Assembly (NCBI GenBank): GCA_031417525.1
Contig: JANOVT010000095.1
Span: forward strand, 1 to 11,373
Reading direction: 5' to 3'
Length of the DNA stretch: 11,373 nt
From: JAIBBG01 sp031417525
GTDB lineage: Bacteria > Bacteroidota > Bacteroidia > Flavobacteriales_D > Sanyastnellaceae
Below, piece by piece: positions 7,033-11,373 of the stretch. A model generated the notes under the pieces. The model was not told where the DNA came from and did no database searches. It saw only the letters and a program-made list of their open reading frames with translations. Numbering within the stretch: position 1 is the stretch's first letter; each line of letters begins with the position of its first letter. A program made the position numbers and the translations under genes.

Positions 7033-7129
7033 TAGTGTGAGAGTGAGTGTGAGAATTGAGAGGGCGGCTCATGTGGCGGATTTGCTTTCTCAAAACTCAC
7101 ACTCACACTCACTCTGTTTTCTAGTGTGA
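7033..7129. repeat. Intergenic palindromic repeat, full copy plus start of a second
   Basis: The full unit covers 7033-7120, with the same arms as the other copies and the loop GGCGGCTCATGTGGCGGATT. It is followed by CTAGTGTGA (7121-7129), the first bases of another unit that is then lost. This suggests a former tandem pair reduced to one. It lies between the His-half protease gene and the PLAT-like gene. Confidence 0.85.
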
Positions 7130-7161
7130 TTGGTTTCCGCATTTCCCCAATAATTATTCAA

Positions 7162-8982
7162 TTAAAAAATGTCGAACACATGGTCACCAAGCATCATAAA
7201 TGCGCAGCCGGCAATTTGTGCTGTTGGCGCAGCAAGTATGTGGCCGCCGATTATTTCTGCTGCCAATACAGGCTCGGTTCCCTGCGGCACATGATTCACG
7301 TTCTGAACAGTGAGATAAATATTCCACTTGCTTTTAGGCTCCATAGGAGGAATGCGGAACTTGCCCTTGAAACAACATCGGTTTGATTTAACATGCACAT
7401 GTTCGTGCTCTTTAAATTTCACATGTGCTACCTGCAATCTTTTCAAAACTTCTGTGGAGAGCGTTGTTGTTTTTTCATTGGCAATATCTGTATCCACACA
7501 ATATTTCATCACAACACCCTCACCTCCGCCGCCAGTTACAATAACACGCGAAATACCGTCACCTTCTATCTTTAACTCTTGAATGTCGCCTGATATGCCT
7601 GAGCTGTTTACAGTACCAATCAATGCACCGTGATGGTCGTAAGCCTTTGCAGAGATGGGCTGTGAGGTGAAGGCCACCACTGTAATATAAACACCCGAAC
7701 AGGGATTATGATGGAATTCCAACCCTCTCTGGCCAATCATCAGTTCACCCCTATTACCGCCACCTCCTGATGTCTGCCAATCGGTAATGATGAGATCTTT
7801 CCGATTCATTTCATAACACAGGAGCCAATCAAAATCATATTTGTATGGAAACTTTGTCCCCGGTTTTAATTCACCAAAGTCATAACACAGTTTTTTAGCA
7901 TCATTTTGTTTAGGCGGATACCACGGCATTTTTTTTGGACATTTGGTTGGATGCAGAGCGACGGGATATGCAACATCTGGCCTTTTTTCTGACACAAGAT
8001 GCGCAACCAGGTGATAGGCGTCACAAGGTCTTGGCTGATAATCCCAGATTGCAGCATAAATTTCTGCTTCATCACCCGGGTTGTACCATTGCTTATCTGA
8101 TGTTACATATTTACCCAACAGAAACTGTGCATTGATCTGGTTTTCTGATACCACATGATTGTATGCTTTTCCATCCGTTTGCCGGGTGTAATCCCATTTC
8201 ACATCTACTTTGAATGGAGTGCCGGGAATGGGCAGGTCATGGTACTGTGTATCCACAATAACTTTTTCAAATATGGTTTTTTCTGACGGATCCGGAATGG
8301 TGGCATCCTGGCCTCTGCGACTTGGGTCGCGATAGTCACTTGCAGCAGCAGCAATGGCAGCAGCAGCAGCGGCTCCGTATAGTCCCGCTGCAATAGGATC
8401 CGGTGTTTCCCACTCCAGTAGTGAAGTGATCAAAGGTCCGCAAGCCAACACTTTTGTTACCCCTTCAACATGATCGCCTGCGCGTGGAATACCCGGTTGA
8501 ATGATGGTGTCGCCTTCTTCACCACCATCTGCCCATACGTGCCAGTTTGATAGCGCCATTAAATCACCTGAATCATTGTCGGTGCAGAGTATACCAATCG
8601 TTCCCCAGGAGTTAATCCACACGGTGTGGTTATCTGCATTGCTGGTGCTCCATCCGCCATTCAATGGATCAGCCACTACATCACCCCGGCTTCCTGCTGC
8701 TGATGCATGTTTTTTCGGATTGTTTACCATTACATCCGTTTGTATTCCTTCGATGCTGTCCGGAATTTTTTTAGTTCCCAGTGCTTGCAGCACCCGTTCA
8801 CTGGATGTCTTTTGATAAACGGAGAAGATGATGCAAACGCCTTTGCCCAATTTACCGTTCGATTTTCCAAGTCCCCAGCTAATGTGTTTAATGTTGGGGT
8901 CATTGGAATATTCGACTTTTAATCTCTTAATAAGTTGGTTTAAATATTCAGGATTAAGTTCCTTATTTGAATCTTGTTTCAT
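7162..8982 (-). CDS. Trypsin-like serine protease N-terminal (His) half fused to beta-rich domains (606 aa)
   Basis: Residues 31-85 (IKHISWGLGK ... KKIPDSIEGIQTDVMV) match the lead-in typical of a group of trypsin-like proteins with an 'IP..I.GI.TDV' motif. Then come a strand with SWGTIGILC (125-133), LMALSNWHVWA (141-151, catalytic-type His148) and GDTIIQPG (157-164). This is the first beta-barrel of a chymotrypsin fold. No GDSG serine motif exists anywhere in the protein. After about residue 190 comes an Ala-rich hydrophobic run (198-214), then Cys-containing beta-rich regions, including a sandwich-like part about 425-495 (GVYITVVAFTS ... ISRVIVTGG), and a C-terminal beta region. No signal peptide is seen. 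It starts 12 bp after the 591-aa gene, which carries the missing Ser half. It may be an inactive scaffold alone and a protease together with that partner. Confidence 0.82.
   Translation of the reverse strand: MKQDSNKELNPEYLNQLIKRLKVEYSNDPNIKHISWGLGKSNGKLGKGVCIIFSVYQKTSSERVLQALGTKKIPDSIEGIQTDVMVNNPKKHASAAGSRGDVVADPLNGGWSTSNADNHTVWINSWGTIGILCTDNDSGDLMALSNWHVWADGGEEGDTIIQPGIPRAGDHVEGVTKVLACGPLITSLLEWETPDPIAAGLYGAAAAAAIAAAASDYRDPSRRGQDATIPDPSEKTIFEKVIVDTQYHDLPIPGTPFKVDVKWDYTRQTDGKAYNHVVSENQINAQFLLGKYVTSDKQWYNPGDEAEIYAAIWDYQPRPCDAYHLVAHLVSEKRPDVAYPVALHPTKCPKKMPWYPPKQNDAKKLCYDFGELKPGTKFPYKYDFDWLLCYEMNRKDLIITDWQTSGGGGNRGELMIGQRGLEFHHNPCSGVYITVVAFTSQPISAKAYDHHGALIGTVNSSGISGDIQELKIEGDGISRVIVTGGGGEGVVMKYCVDTDIANEKTTTLSTEVLKRLQVAHVKFKEHEHVHVKSNRCCFKGKFRIPPMEPKSKWNIYLTVQNVNHVPQGTEPVLAAEIIGGHILAAPTAQIAGCAFMMLGDHVFDIF
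8342..8372. repeat. GCA-type trinucleotide run inside coding sequence
   Basis: Repeated GCA triplets broken by one AAT encode the poly-Ala run (about residues 204-214) of the 606-aa protein. Such runs can vary in length by slippage without breaking the frame. Confidence 0.7.
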
Positions 8983-8994
8983 TTTTCGGATTTT

Positions 8995-10770
8995 TTAGAA
9001 TGTGACATTTAAAATACTTTGAACATCTTCCAGGAATGAAGCAACTGCAGATGCAAGATCATCTGTTCCTGAATGATTCAATCCAACAGGTCTGAGGGTT
9101 GCATGATGCACCCAACAGGATCCGGAGTCGCCATGGTTGCCGACTTCCATACCATTGCCGAATGCCGGATCACCGTCCGTTACTATGCGTATCTGACCAA
9201 TTCCCCAATTCACTTCAGGATGACCATCAGCATTTGTATCAGTAATAATACCGAAGGTTAAACCAGTTCTTCCGCCTGATTTAAATACGCGAAGGTTATC
9301 CGTATCATTTGCTATGAGAAAGGCTTCAATTTCTGCCCTGGACATGACGGGTCCGTTCAGCGCTACGACACCATCAAGAGAGGAAACAAACACGGTGTGA
9401 GCTTCGTCGGATCTGGCATCTATAACTTCGAGCAAATGCGGTGTTCTGCTGCCGTCAAGCTTGCAGAGCGCCGCATCAATATCATCTGCCTGAAAACGAT
9501 CTAATGTTCCTATTACCAGGTCTTCATCATGGTAGGCAATATCCGCGGCCTCGGTAAGAACACCGGCAATGAACAGAATAGCCGCTAAGATCAATAGCAG
9601 AACTTTCCACCACGGATCATCAAATGGAATTGGCCCATATTGACCGGCAAATGGATGAGCAGGCTCAATGACAAATTCATATTTAATAGGAAAAGCGAAA
9701 AATGGTTTGATACAATATTTGCCGGCTTTAATTTCTGTTGGATCACAACACTTTTCCCAGTCAGGCCCTAATGTTCCTACAAGCAATTTATTGATATCGC
9801 ACGGGTCGATTTTTTTATCATCGAGAAGGTCAAGTAATTTCTTTCTTAATTCTTCAAGAGTCTGTTGCTTGACATCTGTTCTGCATTTACATTTTTTCCT
9901 GGACTTCCTGGCACTCTTTAAATCATAACCGACCTCTTTCAATTTCAATCGTATGGTACCCTCTGCAATAGAACATACCAATTCACCTTTAGCACTATCA
10001 ACGTAGGAAGAGCTTACAAATATTTGCTTTTCCATGAGCCGTTTAGGATTTGCCGGATCGGGCGTGCCCGCAATATCTATATGTATAAACTGTACGTCAT
10101 ATTTTCTTGGTGCCGCAGCGGCTACATTTATTTTAAAGTAAACCGTTTTGGATTCGCCTGGTTGCAACCCATGAAGGCTCATGCCCCGGCCGACCTGATT
10201 TTGACCAAGTCGCACCAGTTCTTGTGCGCTCCAGCTATCGATGATGGTTATACCCTGAGAGGAAAGCACCGACCGCGAATGATTTGTAATGTCGAGAGTG
10301 TGGGTATTTGTAAATGGCTCGGCCCAGACATTAGTAACACGCACTCCCATATAGTATGTACCCAATATGGTATCGAATATTCCATCCGGCATCTGGAACA
10401 TATCATTCGTCCTAACTGCATATGGCCTGTATGGAATTTCAAACATGCGTCCATTAAAGAATGCGTCCCACTGAATATCTTCATAGTCTTCAGCGGGCCT
10501 TGGATCTTCGGAGCCTATGACATATTTGAGTGCAGCGCCATTCTGCGTTCGGCTCAATAATTTCATTTTGGAAGGATTCCAGTTGGCCTCTCCGGCATTC
10601 TGATATTCAGCAATTAAATCCCAGCCATGTATTCCTGTAGCAATGTTTACATTGCCATCAACAGGATCGAAAGTGCCGTTACCCGTTTCAGCATCTGCAA
10701 TTCTGAATCGGTTTTTAAGCGAGTGGATAGTCTTTGTTGTAACCAGCCGCCAATTACTGTAGAGTTTCAT
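8995..10770 (-). CDS. Beta-sandwich/membrane protein with trypsin-like protease C-terminal (Asp/Ser) half (591 aa)
   Basis: Residues ~40-260 form a beta-rich region, perhaps two Ig/CARDB-like sandwiches (GWDLIAEYQNAGE; LQPGESKTVYFKINV). A Lys/Cys-rich linker follows (KKCKC 292-296, C324, CC 341-342, C353) with a helical LEELRKKLLDLLDD part. One hydrophobic segment (388-404, VLLLILAAILFIAGVL) is a likely membrane or buried helix. The C-terminus has ADDIDAALCKL (D432, candidate catalytic Asp), KSGGRTGLTFG (498-507), GDSGSCWV (547-554, Ser549) and VGLNHSG (562-568). That is the second half of a trypsin-like protease, and there is no upstream His motif in this protein. The downstream 606-aa gene supplies the His half. 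There is no N-terminal signal peptide. The start ATG 10770 follows an AT-rich leader without a clear ribosome binding site. Confidence 0.85.
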   Translation of the reverse strand: MKLYSNWRLVTTKTIHSLKNRFRIADAETGNGTFDPVDGNVNIATGIHGWDLIAEYQNAGEANWNPSKMKLLSRTQNGAALKYVIGSEDPRPAEDYEDIQWDAFFNGRMFEIPYRPYAVRTNDMFQMPDGIFDTILGTYYMGVRVTNVWAEPFTNTHTLDITNHSRSVLSSQGITIIDSWSAQELVRLGQNQVGRGMSLHGLQPGESKTVYFKINVAAAAPRKYDVQFIHIDIAGTPDPANPKRLMEKQIFVSSSYVDSAKGELVCSIAEGTIRLKLKEVGYDLKSARKSRKKCKCRTDVKQQTLEELRKKLLDLLDDKKIDPCDINKLLVGTLGPDWEKCCDPTEIKAGKYCIKPFFAFPIKYEFVIEPAHPFAGQYGPIPFDDPWWKVLLLILAAILFIAGVLTEAADIAYHDEDLVIGTLDRFQADDIDAALCKLDGSRTPHLLEVIDARSDEAHTVFVSSLDGVVALNGPVMSRAEIEAFLIANDTDNLRVFKSGGRTGLTFGIITDTNADGHPEVNWGIGQIRIVTDGDPAFGNGMEVGNHGDSGSCWVHHATLRPVGLNHSGTDDLASAVASFLEDVQSILNVTF

Positions 10771-10841
10771 GGTTATTTGTTTTAGTTTGTGTTTTAATTT
10801 TATTTATGTTCAATCGTTGAAATGAGGAGATGGTCTGCACT

Positions 10842-11247
10842 CGGAGCCGATCCACAGTCTCAAAACTCACACTCACACTCGCTCTTTTTCTAGTGTGAGA
10901 GTGAGTGTGAGAATTGAGAGGGCGGCTCATGTGACGGATTTGCTATCTCATAACTCACACTCACACTCACTCTGTTTTCTAGTGTGAGAGTGAGTGTGAG
11001 AATTGAGGGGACGGCTCTGGTGGCGGATTTGCCATCTCATAACTCACTCTCACACTCACTCTGTTTTTAGTGTGAGAGTGAGTGTGAGAATTGAGAGAGC
11101 CTTCAAACGGAGCCGATCCGCTTTCTCATAACTCACACTCACACTCACTCTGTTTTCTAGTGTGAGAGTGAGTGTGAGAATTGAGAGGGCGGCTCATATG
11201 ACGGATTTGCTATCTCATAACTCACACTCACAATCACACTCAATCTC
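10842..11247. repeat. Tandem array of palindromic repeats (four full units plus a half)
   Basis: Units start at each TAGTGTGAGAG: 10891-10979 (89 bp), 10980-11067 (88 bp), 11068-11157 (90 bp) and 11158-11247. A half unit (loop and right arm only) lies at 10842-10890. Each unit is an imperfect inverted repeat able to form a hairpin of about 20 bp or more. Two loop types occur: GGCGGCTCATGTGACGG-like, and GGAGCCGATCC-like in the third unit and in the half unit. It separates the right-edge gene from the 591-aa gene and so lies in the upstream region of the split-protease block. The last unit is more diverged in its right arm. Confidence 0.92.
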
Positions 11248-11373
11248 TAAATATCGTCTCCCCCTTCACCAACCACGAAAACCCAAAACTTTCCACAGCT
11301 AATGTTTCCATCCAGAAGGTGAGATGATAGTCTTCGAGATAGGAGCTAGGTAACACATCCATTGCCGCAAGTC
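11240..11373 (-). CDS. C-terminal fragment of an unknown protein (partial, start beyond right edge)
   Basis: One minus-strand frame is open from the edge for 43 codons, to TGA at 11240-11242; the other two minus frames are closed by stops. The visible residues include AAMDVLPSSYLEDYHLTFW and end KGETIFRD. The mix of aromatic and acidic residues is protein-like, but I recognise no family. The stop lies inside the last palindromic repeat unit, as for the 50-aa gene. Being short and at the edge, it could be chance. Confidence 0.5.
   Translation of the reverse strand, partial: LAAMDVLPSSYLEDYHLTFWMETLAVESFGFSWLVKGETIFRD

Noticed and set aside
10024..10560. 178-aa plus-strand frame
   Set aside because: It lies wholly antisense to the 591-aa gene, whose product has recognisable domains; the plus-strand translation has no protein-like motif.
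7162..10770. A single protease gene broken by a frameshift or stop
   Set aside because: The Ser half lies in the upstream gene and the His half in the downstream gene, the reverse of a normal protease, and both frames are long with their own extra domains.
10842..11247. CRISPR array
   Set aside because: The units are 88-90 bp palindromes with near-identical sequence across the whole period, no unique spacers of even length and no cas genes in view.

Overview
The window looks like a piece of a Bacteroidota chromosome. Two secreted proteins end in the type IX secretion (T9SS) type A C-terminal sorting domain, intergenic DNA is AT-rich, and most starts lack a clear Shine-Dalgarno site. Every gene I can support is on the minus strand, so transcription runs from right to left.

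Left block (1-2386): a tight three-gene unit, read in the order GIY-YIG nuclease, 62-aa helical protein, large SMC/Rad50-like ATPase. The ATPase has Walker A, a central CPLC zinc-hook-like motif, a variant signature loop and Walker B, and is cut by the left edge. Gaps are 3 bp and then a 17-bp overlap. The set resembles three-component ABC-ATPase conflict/defence systems and is the best candidate here for a poorly described immune system. An imperfect palindrome at 2471-2533 lies just upstream.

Middle block (2558-6101): a secreted DUF3298/RsiV-like protein, then a probable operon of a 50-aa protein (missed by length cut-offs), a beta-propeller T9SS protein and a second T9SS protein. A gene-poor stretch (6102-6492) holds a GC-rich hairpin and a clear rho-independent terminator.

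Right block (6493-10770): two large adjacent genes and a small PLAT-like beta-sandwich gene. The two large proteins appear to carry complementary halves of a trypsin-like serine protease. The upstream 591-aa protein holds the Asp/Ser half (GDSGS) and the downstream 606-aa protein holds the His half (NWHVW). Each has a hydrophobic stretch near the presumed split point and extra beta-rich domains. Neither has a classical signal peptide. A split protease in permuted gene order is the most unusual feature of the window.

A family of imperfect palindromic repeats of about 82-90 bp is scattered between genes: full copies at 3314-3395 and 7033-7120, a half copy at 5932-5960, and a tandem array of four units plus a half at 10842-11247. 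The right edge holds the C-terminus of one more gene, whose stop codon lies inside the last repeat.
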